Shown in pieces: positions 16,606 through 25,047 of a stretch of DNA of 64,000 bases. Below the pieces are notes generated by a model. The model was not told the origin of the DNA and did not search any database. It saw only the letters and a program-made list of their open reading frames with translations. Position 1 is the stretch's first letter. The number at the start of each line of letters is the position of its first letter. This DNA is from Brevundimonas sp. (GTDB lineage Bacteria; Pseudomonadota; Alphaproteobacteria; Caulobacterales; Caulobacteraceae). Location of the stretch: the NCBI RefSeq assembly GCF_029945885.1, contig NZ_JAQSDK010000001.1, positions 25,236-89,235 on the forward strand. The letters run 5' to 3'. The position numbers and the translations under genes are program-made.

Positions 16606-17173
16606 GGCAGCCGGTCCGACGCTGGCCAACCGCACCGGCCTGCCGACTGACCTTCTGTATCTGCGTGATGCCTTCCCACGCGACCGCTGGACCACGGCCC
16701 TGCACCCGACGGCGGCCCACTGGCTGCAGATGCACGCCGGGTTCCGCAATCATCAGGCCCATATGACCACTCTGGCGGGACAGTGGCGCGACCGAACGGT
16801 CGACCTCAACAGCCTGCACCAGGCCCTGATTCCGGCCCTGCAGGCCTTCCTCCAGCATCTGGACGGTCATCACCGGATCGAGACCGGCCACTATTTTCCG
16901 GCCATGCGAGCGGTTGAGCCGCGCATCGTACCCGGCCTCGACCTGCTGGACCGCGACCACAACGCCATCCACGCCCATCTGGAAACCCTGTTCCAGGCCG
17001 GTATGGGCTTCCACCAGGCGATCAGCGGCGGCGCGTCCGACGCTGCTGACCACGCCGACCGGCTGGCGGACGTCCTCGACGTCATCGCCCCGCCCCTGCT
17101 GCGCCACCTCGACGACGAGGAGGACATCGTCATCCCCCTGATCGCCCTGCGCGGTGATCCACTGGCCGGCTGA
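16598..17173 (+). CDS. Hemerythrin domain-containing protein
   Basis: The frame overlaps the mnmA stop. The first plausible start is TTG 16598 (191 residues), and the true start could lie a little further in. Histidine and glutamate positions fit a hemerythrin HHE four-helix bundle: [36 protein letters not shown] and [14 protein letters not shown]. Such proteins bind a di-iron centre and sense or carry oxygen or nitric oxide. It is probably cotranscribed with mnmA. The start is uncertain because no ATG or GTG with a ribosome-binding site is present. Confidence 0.78.
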   Translation: MSEAAGPTLANRTGLPTDLLYLRDAFPRDRWTTALHPTAAHWLQMHAGFRNHQAHMTTLAGQWRDRTVDLNSLHQALIPALQAFLQHLDGHHRIETGHYFPAMRAVEPRIVPGLDLLDRDHNAIHAHLETLFQAGMGFHQAISGGASDAADHADRLADVLDVIAPPLLRHLDDEEDIVIPLIALRGDPLAG

Positions 17174-17263
17174 CCCCCACCGAACATTAAATTGCCGACA
17201 GGTCGCATCCGTTGTGATGGGATGACGCCTCATCCATGGACATTCATCCAGCAAGGATCCGCC

Positions 17264-19198
17264 ATGCGCCCGACCGTCTGCCTCGTCTCCGTCCTCGCCC
17301 TCATGGCCGCCGCTCCCGGGGTCCTGGCCCAGACTCCCGCGCCGACCGCCGTTTCCGCCGACGCCGCGACCCTTCGCACTTATACGGCCGCCGAATTCTA
17401 CCAGACCCGGAACTACGGCATGTCCAGTCCCGCAGGATTGGGCTTCTCCGCGGACGGCCAGTCGATCCTGATCAGCAGCGACGAGACGGGGGTATTCAAC
17501 GCCTGGGCCCTGTCGGTCGCCGGCGGCACTCCCGTACCGCTCAGCACATCAACGACCGTGGCCACGAGGGGCCTGAGCTATTTCCCCGGCGACGACCGCG
17601 TCCTGCTGGCGGCCGACAGCGGCGGCGGCGGCAGCGAACTGACCCACGTCTATGTCCGGGAGCTGGACGGGACTGTCCGCGACCTGACCCCGGGCGAAAA
17701 CGTCAAGGCCGACCTGCTGGGCTGGAGCGCCGCGCGCGATGTCTTCTACGTGACGTCCAACCTCCGCGACCCGGAGGTTTTTGACCTCTACGCCTATGAT
17801 GCCGACACCTATGAAAGCCGGCTGGTGTTTCAGAACCCCGGCATGTTCATCGCCGACATCTCGCCGGACGGGCGCTGGCTGGCCATCGACAAGCCCAACA
17901 CCAGCGCCGACAGCGATGTCTATCTGGTCGACCTTCAGGGCGACGGTGAGCCGCGCCTGATCACGGCCCATGAGGGCGCTGTCGCCCACGGCACCTATGC
18001 CTTCAGCCCCGACAGCCGCCAGCTGATCTATGGCACGGACGAACATGGCGAGTTCAACCAGGCCTGGACCCATGACCTGACGACCGGGGCCAAGGCTCCG
18101 CTCATCCAGGCAGACTGGGACGTGCAGTTCGTCAGCTGGTCGCCGTCGGGACGCTATCGGGTCTCGGCGCTGAACGCGGACGCCTCGACCGAACTGACGC
18201 TGCTTGATACCCGCACGGGCCAGCCGGTCCGTCTTTCCGGCCTGCCGGCCGGCAACCTCGGCCAGGTGCGTTTCAACGCCGACGAGACCCGCATCGCCTT
18301 CACCGTCTCATCCGATACATCGCCGAACGACGTCTACACCGCCGATCTGACGACAGGGCAGGCCCGGCGACTGGTGACGGCCCTCAACCCTGACATCAAC
18401 GAGGCCGATCTGGTCGAGGCAAGCATCGTCCGCTACGCCGCCTCCGACGGAACCATCATCCCGGGCGTCCTCTACCGACCGCGCGGGGCCTCCGCGGCCA
18501 ATCCAGGCCCGGCGATCGTGCTGGTTCATGGCGGTCCGGGCGGCCAGAGCACCCGCGGCTACTCGCCGATGATCCAGCATCTGGTGAACCATGGCTATAC
18601 CGTGCTGGCGGCCAACAACCGGGGCTCGTCCGGCTATGGCAAGACCTTCTTCCACATGGACGACCGCGCCCACGGCGAGTCCGACCTGCAGGACATTGTC
18701 GACGCCGGACAGTGGCTGCGCGACCAGGACTGGGTGGCCGACGACCAGGTGGCGGTGATGGGCGGTTCCTACGGAGGATACATGACCGCTGCGGCCCTGG
18801 CCTTCCATCCCGAGGCCTTCGAGGCCGGTGTCAACATCTTCGGCGTCACCAACTGGGTGCGCACGCTGGAATCCATTCCGGCCTGGTGGGGTCCGCAGCG
18901 CGATGCCCTCTTCGACGAGATGGGCGATCCGGCGACCGATGCCGAACGTCACCGCCGGATCTCGCCGCTGTTCCACGCCGCCAATATCCGCCGCCCGATG
19001 CTGGTGGTCCAGGGGGCCAATGACCCGCGGGTCCTGCAGGTCGAGAGTGACGAACTGGTCGCTGCCGTCCGCGCCAACAGCGTGCCCGTGGAATACGTCC
19101 TGTTCCCGGACGAGGGCCACGGCTTCCAGCGCCGCGACAACCGCATCACGGCCCAGGAGGCCTATCTGACCTTCCTCGACCGCTACGTGCGCAAATAG
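17264..19198 (+). CDS. S9 family peptidase (prolyl oligopeptidase-like), secreted
   Basis: The 644-residue protein starts at ATG 17264 behind AAGGA. An N-terminal signal peptide ends near AAPGVLAQ. A beta-propeller region with WD40-like PD40 repeats follows (residues 60-390). The alpha/beta-hydrolase domain holds the triad: Ser502 in GGSYGGYM, Asp587 in QGANDPRV and His619 in DEGHGF. It probably hydrolyses peptides in the periplasm, since no membrane anchor is seen. An alternative class is acyl-aminoacyl peptidase. It converges on the oxidoreductase gene at 19248 with a bidirectional hairpin between them. Confidence 0.92.
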   Translation: MRPTVCLVSVLALMAAAPGVLAQTPAPTAVSADAATLRTYTAAEFYQTRNYGMSSPAGLGFSADGQSILISSDETGVFNAWALSVAGGTPVPLSTSTTVATRGLSYFPGDDRVLLAADSGGGGSELTHVYVRELDGTVRDLTPGENVKADLLGWSAARDVFYVTSNLRDPEVFDLYAYDADTYESRLVFQNPGMFIADISPDGRWLAIDKPNTSADSDVYLVDLQGDGEPRLITAHEGAVAHGTYAFSPDSRQLIYGTDEHGEFNQAWTHDLTTGAKAPLIQADWDVQFVSWSPSGRYRVSALNADASTELTLLDTRTGQPVRLSGLPAGNLGQVRFNADETRIAFTVSSDTSPNDVYTADLTTGQARRLVTALNPDINEADLVEASIVRYAASDGTIIPGVLYRPRGASAANPGPAIVLVHGGPGGQSTRGYSPMIQHLVNHGYTVLAANNRGSSGYGKTFFHMDDRAHGESDLQDIVDAGQWLRDQDWVADDQVAVMGGSYGGYMTAAALAFHPEAFEAGVNIFGVTNWVRTLESIPAWWGPQRDALFDEMGDPATDAERHRRISPLFHAANIRRPMLVVQGANDPRVLQVESDELVAAVRANSVPVEYVLFPDEGHGFQRRDNRITAQEAYLTFLDRYVRK

Positions 19199-19207
19199 GC
19201 ATCAGGC

Positions 19208-19236
19208 CGACCGGGCAGCTACGGGCTGCCCGGTCG
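19208..19236. terminator. Hairpin between convergent genes
   Basis: CGACCGGGCAGC pairs with GCTGCCCGGTCG over 12 bp with a five-base loop. The following T-tract is weak (TTCC), so it may act as a bidirectional but inefficient terminator. Confidence 0.55.
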
Positions 19237-19247
19237 TTCCGCGTTCC

Positions 19248-20396
19248 TCAGCCGGCGTCGAGGCTCGGGTTGATCAGGTATTTCTCGCCGGTGGCCCGCT
19301 TGTTGTAGCGGGCGATGATCTCGGGGTTCAGCGTGTCGGCCAGCGAGATTTCCGCCACATAGTGGCTGGCGAAGGTGGTCTTCAGCTCGGCGGCGACGCG
19401 CTGGCGCAGGGCCTGGGCCCGCTCCCCGCCAATCCGCGCCAGGCAGGGCGGCAGAAGCCAGCCGCCGACGCCCCAGCTCATGCCGAAGGCGCGGTTCAGA
19501 ACCGTCGGTCCGGTGTCCAGCATCCCGTAGATATAGACCTGTTTGTGCACGGTGGAGCCGTAGCGGCTGTAGGTCGTGGCCGTCTTGTTGGCCGCCACCT
19601 CCATCGCCGTCAGGATCTGGCCGGCCAGGGTGCCGCCGCCGATGGCGTCAAAGGCCAGGGTCGCCCCGGTCTCGACCAGGGCCGCGATCAGATCGGCCAT
19701 GAAGGTCGGGCTGGTCGAGTCACAGATGTGCTTCGCGCCGAGGCCGCGCAGGATCTCGGCCTGGGCCTCGCTGCGCACGATATTGACCAGTTCGATGCGA
19801 TCGGCCTGGCAGACCTTGTTCAGCATCTGGCCGAGGTTCGACGCCGCCGCCGTATGCACAAGGGCCGTATGCCCTTCCAGCCGCATGGTCTCGACCATGC
19901 ACAGGCTGGTCAGCGGATTGACGAAGCAGGACGCCCCCTCGGCAGCCGTCGTATCGGCCGGCAGCGGCAGGCAGGTATTGGCACCCACCGTGCGGTACTG
20001 GCCGAACATCGAGCCGCCGAACAGGGCGACGGTCCGGCCCATCAGGCCCTGGGCCGCTTCCGAACTGCCGGCGGCGATCACCGTACCCGCGCCCTCATTG
20101 CCGACGGTCATCGACTCATCAAGGCGCCCGCCCATGGCCCGCATGCCCGCGGCCGGGATCTGGGCCGTGGTCACCGGATTGCCGGCCGGGCCCGACATCG
20201 TCGCCGTGCTCATGTCAGCCGCCCCGACCAGCAGGGCCAGGTCGGAGGGGTTGATCGGAGCCGCCTCGATTCGGACCACCACCTCGTCCGGTCCCGGAGC
20301 AACGACCTCGACCCTGGCGAGCGACAGTTCCAGCTCACCGGATTTGCGGACGAGGCTGCGCAGCTGAAGGCCGTGGGTCGGGACGGAATTGGTCAT
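19248..20396 (-). CDS. Zinc-binding-dehydrogenase (medium-chain) family oxidoreductase
   Basis: The 382-residue protein has the MDR layout: GroES-like domain with PGPDEVVVRIEAAPINPSDL at about residues 33-52 and VGNEGAGTVIAAG. A Rossmann domain follows, with HTAAASNLGQMLNKVCQADR in the place of the usual nucleotide-binding glycine motif. The cysteines that hold structural zinc in alcohol dehydrogenases are absent, so it is more quinone-oxidoreductase-like. The substrate is unknown. It lies 84 bp downstream of an HxlR regulator on the same strand, and both may answer to the same inducer. Confidence 0.85.
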   Translation of the reverse strand: MTNSVPTHGLQLRSLVRKSGELELSLARVEVVAPGPDEVVVRIEAAPINPSDLALLVGAADMSTATMSGPAGNPVTTAQIPAAGMRAMGGRLDESMTVGNEGAGTVIAAGSSEAAQGLMGRTVALFGGSMFGQYRTVGANTCLPLPADTTAAEGASCFVNPLTSLCMVETMRLEGHTALVHTAAASNLGQMLNKVCQADRIELVNIVRSEAQAEILRGLGAKHICDSTSPTFMADLIAALVETGATLAFDAIGGGTLAGQILTAMEVAANKTATTYSRYGSTVHKQVYIYGMLDTGPTVLNRAFGMSWGVGGWLLPPCLARIGGERAQALRQRVAAELKTTFASHYVAEISLADTLNPEIIARYNKRATGEKYLINPSLDAG

Positions 20397-20480
20397 GGAA
20401 GCTCCTTGGCCGGGACAAACCGGCAGGGTGGTCGGGATGATGAAACCGGCCGGAACCGGTCAGGCGTGATCAGGTCGTGA

Positions 20481-20996
20481 TCAGGCGGCGTCTTCACGGG
20501 GCATGACGTCACCCACGGTGGCGCAGTTCTCGACCCGGGTCAGGATGACGTCGCGCGGTTTGACGATTTCGCCGCAGCAGCCGCAGGCGATCTTGGGGTC
20601 CAGCGACTGGCCGCAAGCCTTGTGAATCATGTCGATGCCGGAGTCGGTGTCACCATAGACGTGTTTGTTGCCCCAGGCGTGCAGGGTCACCAGTACGGCG
20701 TAGAGATCCTTGCCGCGCGCGGTCAGCACATACTCATTACGCGGCGGGCGTTCGGAATAGAGTTTCGGCTCCAGCACCCCGTGCTGGACCAGGGTCTTGA
20801 GCCGCGAGGCCAGAACGTTGCGGGCCACGCCCAGCCGCTCCTGCCACTGTTCGAAACGGCTGACGCCCTGGAAGGCGTCGCGGATCACCAGCAGCGTCCA
20901 CGGATCGCCGATCACCTCCAGCGTCGCGGCGATGGAACAGCTCTGTCGGGAATAGTCTGCGGTACGGCCCATGGCGTGAAAGTGACCCCGCGTCAT
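20481..20996 (-). CDS. HxlR-family winged-helix transcriptional regulator
   Basis: The core RQSCSIAATLEVIGDPWTLL followed by VIRDAFQGVSRFEQWQERLG and VLASRLKTLVQHGVLEP is a typical HxlR winged helix. The first ATG (20996) gives 171 residues; ATG 20972 (MGRTADYSRQS) gives a more standard N-terminus. The C-terminal extension holds CGQSLDPKIACGCCGE, with closely spaced cysteines that could sense redox or metal. A perfect palindrome lies at 21001-21019. The oxidoreductase downstream is the likely target. Confidence 0.88.
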   Translation of the reverse strand: MTRGHFHAMGRTADYSRQSCSIAATLEVIGDPWTLLVIRDAFQGVSRFEQWQERLGVARNVLASRLKTLVQHGVLEPKLYSERPPRNEYVLTARGKDLYAVLVTLHAWGNKHVYGDTDSGIDMIHKACGQSLDPKIACGCCGEIVKPRDVILTRVENCATVGDVMPREDAA

Positions 20997-21000
20997 CCTT

Positions 21001-21019
21001 TTGGCAAGAGGGTTGCCAA
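21001..21019. promoter_or_regulatory. Palindromic operator upstream of the HxlR gene
   Basis: TTGGCAAGAGGGTTGCCAA has perfect 7-bp arms and a five-base spacer. It begins five bases from the long-form HxlR start and 29 bases from the short-form start. It lies in the divergent gap shared with the thioesterase gene. Autoregulation by the HxlR protein is the natural inference. Confidence 0.6.
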
Positions 21020-21173
21020 TCTAAACCCACTAAGTCAGTATCTTTTGGCTACGGACTCGCTTTCGCTGTTCCGACATCGACGGCGTTTCCTGTATCCCTC
21101 GACTTCGGGCGGAAGCCTGCCGGTCCGGCACCGGCCTTCCGCCCGCCTTTCGTTCACCCGGCCCGCGGATCCC

Positions 21174-22010
21174 ATGACCGACCAGACCCTGACCCAGGCC
21201 CTGACCCTGACCCCCGATGGCGACAAGGGTCTGATCGCGCAGCTCAGCGGGGCCTTCTCCAATGCGCCCCAGGCGATGCCGCCGGAAAAGGGCGCGCCGT
21301 TCGGCGGCCTGATGGCGGCCCTGGCCGGGACCGCGGCACGACAGGGGCTCGACCTCGAGACCCCCCTGCGCAGCCTGACCGTCCAGTATCTGGCCGCGGC
21401 CCGGTTCGCGCCCGTCACCTTCGTGCCGACCCTGCTGCGGGGCGGGCGCAATATCGCCTATGCGATGGTCGCCGCCGGCCAGCCGGATCGCCCGGCCCTG
21501 CAGGCCCTGGCCACCTTCGGGCGTGACGTTCCCGGCCCGGAACTGGTCCCGCTTGTCGCCGCCGCGGTCCCGCTCGACCAGATCGAGACCACCCCGCTGG
21601 ACGCCCGGTTCGGCCCCTGGTTTTCCCGTCATGTCGAGCACCGGTTCGAGTCCGGTCCGCGCCTGTTCGGCCAGAACCCGCCGGAGGCTCCGGTCCTGCG
21701 GCTCTGGATGCGCACCCGCGACGGCCGTCCGCTGGACGAGGCCCGGCTGCTGTTCCTGCTGGACGGGATCTATCCGACCTACTGGACTGCCCTGCCCGCC
21801 CCGCCGGTCATCTCGGCCAGCGTTGACCTGCGGGCCGACCTGTTCGGCGACCTGACGCCGGACACCTCGCCGGACGGCTGGGCCTTTTTTGAGTTCCGCA
21901 CGATGGATGTGGGCGGCGGCTGGGCGGTCGAGGACGGGATCGCCTACGCCCCCGACGGCCGACCCCTGGCCCTGGTGCGACAGCGGCGCAAATTGATGCC
22001 GGCGCGCTGA
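21174..22010 (+). CDS. Acyl-CoA thioesterase-like protein (double hot-dog)
   Basis: The 278-residue protein has the layout of a TesB-like double hot-dog thioesterase: FGGLMAALAGTAARQG near residue 42, RSLTVQYLAAARFAPVTFVP around 65-85, and the second half GRPLDEARLLFLLDGIYPTY with a final GWAVEDGIAYAPDGRPLALV. It should hydrolyse acyl-CoA esters in the cytosol. ATG 21174 is the clear family start. It is transcribed divergently from the HxlR gene and convergently abuts the histidine kinase gene, with stops touching at 22010/22011. Confidence 0.83.
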   Translation: MTDQTLTQALTLTPDGDKGLIAQLSGAFSNAPQAMPPEKGAPFGGLMAALAGTAARQGLDLETPLRSLTVQYLAAARFAPVTFVPTLLRGGRNIAYAMVAAGQPDRPALQALATFGRDVPGPELVPLVAAAVPLDQIETTPLDARFGPWFSRHVEHRFESGPRLFGQNPPEAPVLRLWMRTRDGRPLDEARLLFLLDGIYPTYWTALPAPPVISASVDLRADLFGDLTPDTSPDGWAFFEFRTMDVGGGWAVEDGIAYAPDGRPLALVRQRRKLMPAR

Positions 22011-23582
22011 TCACCCGGCGATAGAAAAGACCACGGATACCCGCACGCCGGGCGACAGCGGCTCGACCAAAAGTTCACCGGCGAGCTTGGTCACCATGGC
22101 ATGGACGACCTTCATCCCCAGCCCCGACCCCTTGGCCTTGGTCGCCGGATCGAAACCGGCCCCGTCGTCCTCGACCTCGAGCCACAATGTCTGATCCTCG
22201 CGGCGAAGGCGCACCCGGATGTCACCCGGGTGGTCGGGCGGATAGGCATATTTGGCGGCATTGCTGACCAGTTCGACCAGCACCACCCCGACCGAGATCG
22301 CGCGGTCCGTATCGGTACGGACCTCAACCGCCTCTACCTCCAGCCGACGGCCGCCCGCCTCAAAGGCATCGGCCAGACCCTCGGTGAGGGTCTCGATATA
22401 GGCCTTGAGCTCGACCCCATCGACGGAGTCATCCGTGTAGAGCCGCTGGTGCACACGGGACACGGCCAGAATTCGCGCCCGGGTCGCGACCAGTGCCGCC
22501 CTCGCCTTGGGATCCGTCACCGCCTGGGCTTGCAGATAGACGAAAGAGGCGACCAGTTGCAGGCTGTTGGCCGCGCGATGGTTCACCTCCTTCAGCAACA
22601 GGTCCGAGCGCGTCCTGGCCCGTTGGGCCGCTTCCAGCAGGCGATCCTGCCAGTGCCACGCCAGGCTCAGCAGGGCGGTGAGGAACAGCCCGATCATCAG
22701 GATCGCGATCGGCACTCCGCTCTGACCCAGCCCTCTGGGCGCGGACATTTCCAGCCGCCAGGTCTGACCGCCGAAACTGACCTCCCGAACGGTCGAAAAC
22801 CCGGCCCCCGCGGGCGATACCGGCCGGGCAGGCCACAGCACGGTTCCATCGGCTCCGCCCTCCCGGACGGTAACGTTCCGGATCTCCGGACCGGCTTCTG
22901 CAGCGAAAACCCCGTCGAAGAAATCCCGGGCCCGGAACGGCGCATAGATCCATCCCTGGAAGACTCCGTCGGCGCGGGATAGCGGCAGATAGACCAGGAA
23001 ACCGGGCTGCCTGTCCGTATCCATCTCCTGAACCAGGGTCACGGCCGAAGTGCTGGCGGGAACGTCCAGTGTCCGCGCGCGTCGCATGGCCTCGCGACGG
23101 ATTGGCTCCGAGTACATATCATACCCCAGCGCCGCCAGGTTGCGCCGGTCCAGCGGCTGCAGAAAAACGATGGCACTCTCGCCACTGGCCGTGTCCGGCC
23201 ATAGCCGGGTCCCGACGGGCAGATCACGCCGGACCTCCGCCCGGGCACCGGGACTGTCGAGCCAGGCCGCATACCCGATGCCCTGTACGCCCGGATATCG
23301 CTCGATCAGGTCCAGTGACGCGATGAAATTCTGAAACTCAACGGGTGTGACCTCATCGCTGGCAGCAAACAGTCCCACGGTCGCACGAAGCAGGGCGACA
23401 TAGGTGTCGAACCGCCCCTCAACCGCAGACTGGACGCCGTCAGCCTGGCGTTCGAAACCTTCATTCTGCCGGCCGAAAGCAACGCGTTCCGCCCAGACGG
23501 CCACGACCAGGGTCAGGGCGATACCGAGCAGCGCCACCCACACGGCCTGCGTCATTCGAATTTTTCGCACGCCTGACGCCAC
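22011..23582 (-). CDS. CHASE-domain sensor histidine kinase (HisKA_2/HWE-like)
   Basis: The 523-residue kinase starts at GTG 23582; ATG 23555 is an alternative. A first membrane helix at about 12-30 leads into a periplasmic CHASE sensor domain with RYPGVQGIGYAAWLDSPG and LGYDMYSEPIRREAMRRA. A second helix lies near residue 290. The dimerisation helix LLKEVNHRAANSLQL holds phosphoacceptor His335. The ATPase domain ends with GSGLGMKVVHAMV. HisKA_2 kinases often act in general stress signalling or chemotaxis-like pathways. No response regulator is adjacent. The ligand is unknown. Confidence 0.9.
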   Translation of the reverse strand: MASGVRKIRMTQAVWVALLGIALTLVVAVWAERVAFGRQNEGFERQADGVQSAVEGRFDTYVALLRATVGLFAASDEVTPVEFQNFIASLDLIERYPGVQGIGYAAWLDSPGARAEVRRDLPVGTRLWPDTASGESAIVFLQPLDRRNLAALGYDMYSEPIRREAMRRARTLDVPASTSAVTLVQEMDTDRQPGFLVYLPLSRADGVFQGWIYAPFRARDFFDGVFAAEAGPEIRNVTVREGGADGTVLWPARPVSPAGAGFSTVREVSFGGQTWRLEMSAPRGLGQSGVPIAILMIGLFLTALLSLAWHWQDRLLEAAQRARTRSDLLLKEVNHRAANSLQLVASFVYLQAQAVTDPKARAALVATRARILAVSRVHQRLYTDDSVDGVELKAYIETLTEGLADAFEAGGRRLEVEAVEVRTDTDRAISVGVVLVELVSNAAKYAYPPDHPGDIRVRLRREDQTLWLEVEDDGAGFDPATKAKGSGLGMKVVHAMVTKLAGELLVEPLSPGVRVSVVFSIAG

Positions 23583-23709
23583 TTGCGATGCTCTCCCTGA
23601 CTCCTAAGTCTACAGCACCATTAAAAGAAACCCGCACCACAATCCGCGTCGCTTGCCGGAGCGTGGGCCAGGCGCTACGCCGCAGCGGTCCGCATCGTCA
23701 GGAGCCCCC

Positions 23710-24900
23710 ATGCCCACGCCCACCGATCCCGTCGTCATCTGCGCCTTTGCCCGCACGCCGATGGGGGCCTTCCAGGGGGCCCTGTCCGGGGTCAAGGCCA
23801 CCGACCTGGGCGCGGCTGCGGTCAGGGCGGCGGTCGAACGGGCCGGAATCGACCCGGCGAAGATCGAACAGATCTTCATGGGCTGCGTCCTGCCCGCCGG
23901 TCTCGGCCAGGCCCCGGCCCGTCAGGCCGCGATCGGGGCCGGCCTCGGCCTCCATGTCGAGGCCACGACGGTCAACAAGATGTGCGGCTCGGGCATGCAG
24001 GCCACGATGATGGCCCATGACGCCCTGCTGGCCGGCACGGCCCGGGTGATCGTCGCCGGCGGCATGGAGTCGATGACCGGTGCCCCCTACGTCATGGCCA
24101 AACACCGTGGCGGGGCCCGGATCGGCCACGACGTCATCTCCGACAGCATGTTCCTCGACGGTCTCGAGGACGCTTATGAGCCCGGCAAGCTGATGGGGGC
24201 CTTCGCCGAGGACGCCGCCGGCCAGTACCAGTTCACGCGCGAGGCCCAGGACGCCTATGCGATCGAAAGCCTGACCCGCGCCCGCGCCGCCATCGAAAGC
24301 GGGGCCTTCAAGGCCGAGATCACCCCGGTCGAGGTCAAGACCCGCAAGGGCAGCGAGACCGTCAGCATCGACGAACAGCCGGGCAAGGCCGACCCGTCCA
24401 GGATTCCGACCCTGAAACCCGCCTTCGCCAAGGACGGCACCATCACCGCCGCCAACGCCTCCTCGATCTCGGACGGGGCCGCCGCCCTGGTGATGATGCG
24501 CGAGTCGACGGCGAAAACCCTCGGCCTGCCGGTCGTCGCCCGGATCGTCGCCCATGCCGCCCATGCCCATGAGCCGGGCCTGTTCACCACCGCCCCGGTT
24601 CCGGCGATGCAGAAGGCCCTGAAGAAGGCCGGCTGGTCGGTCGAGGACGTCGACCTGTGGGAAGTCAACGAGGCCTTCGCCGTCGTGGCCATGATCGCCA
24701 TGCAGGAACTGAACATCCCGCACGACAAGCTGAACGTGAACGGCGGGGCCACGGCCCTGGGCCATCCGATCGGGGCCTCCGGCGCGCGCATCATCGCCAC
24801 CCTGCTGTCGGCCCTGCAGGCGAGCGGCGGCAAGAAGGGCATGGCCTCCCTGTGCATCGGCGGTGGTGAAGCCACAGCGATCGCAGTGGAGCTTGTCTGA
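23710..24900 (+). CDS. Acetyl-CoA C-acyltransferase (thiolase)
   Basis: The 396-residue thiolase starts at ATG 23710 behind AGGAG. The nucleophile Cys92 lies in KMCGSGMQA. NEAFAV, GGATALGHPIGASGAR with the catalytic His, and CIGGGEA with the second Cys complete the active site. It either condenses two acetyl-CoA or cleaves 3-ketoacyl-CoA. The closest recognisable type is acetyl-CoA acetyltransferase (AtoB/PhaA). Together with the CoA transferase at 1.2-3.0 kb it could run acetoacetate use, although the genes are 20 kb apart. Confidence 0.93.
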   Translation: MPTPTDPVVICAFARTPMGAFQGALSGVKATDLGAAAVRAAVERAGIDPAKIEQIFMGCVLPAGLGQAPARQAAIGAGLGLHVEATTVNKMCGSGMQATMMAHDALLAGTARVIVAGGMESMTGAPYVMAKHRGGARIGHDVISDSMFLDGLEDAYEPGKLMGAFAEDAAGQYQFTREAQDAYAIESLTRARAAIESGAFKAEITPVEVKTRKGSETVSIDEQPGKADPSRIPTLKPAFAKDGTITAANASSISDGAAALVMMRESTAKTLGLPVVARIVAHAAHAHEPGLFTTAPVPAMQKALKKAGWSVEDVDLWEVNEAFAVVAMIAMQELNIPHDKLNVNGGATALGHPIGASGARIIATLLSALQASGGKKGMASLCIGGGEATAIAVELV

Positions 24901-25047
24901 ACCCACCCGCGCCGCGAAGCTGCCCCCGGCAGGGCCGCGGTCAGGGCAGCGTGGCTGGATTACACAGACGTAACGTTCCGCCGCTTGCGCAGGATTCGCC
25001 CCCCGTTAAGGTTGCCCCGGGTTTTCAGGTAACAGACGGTGTTTCGG

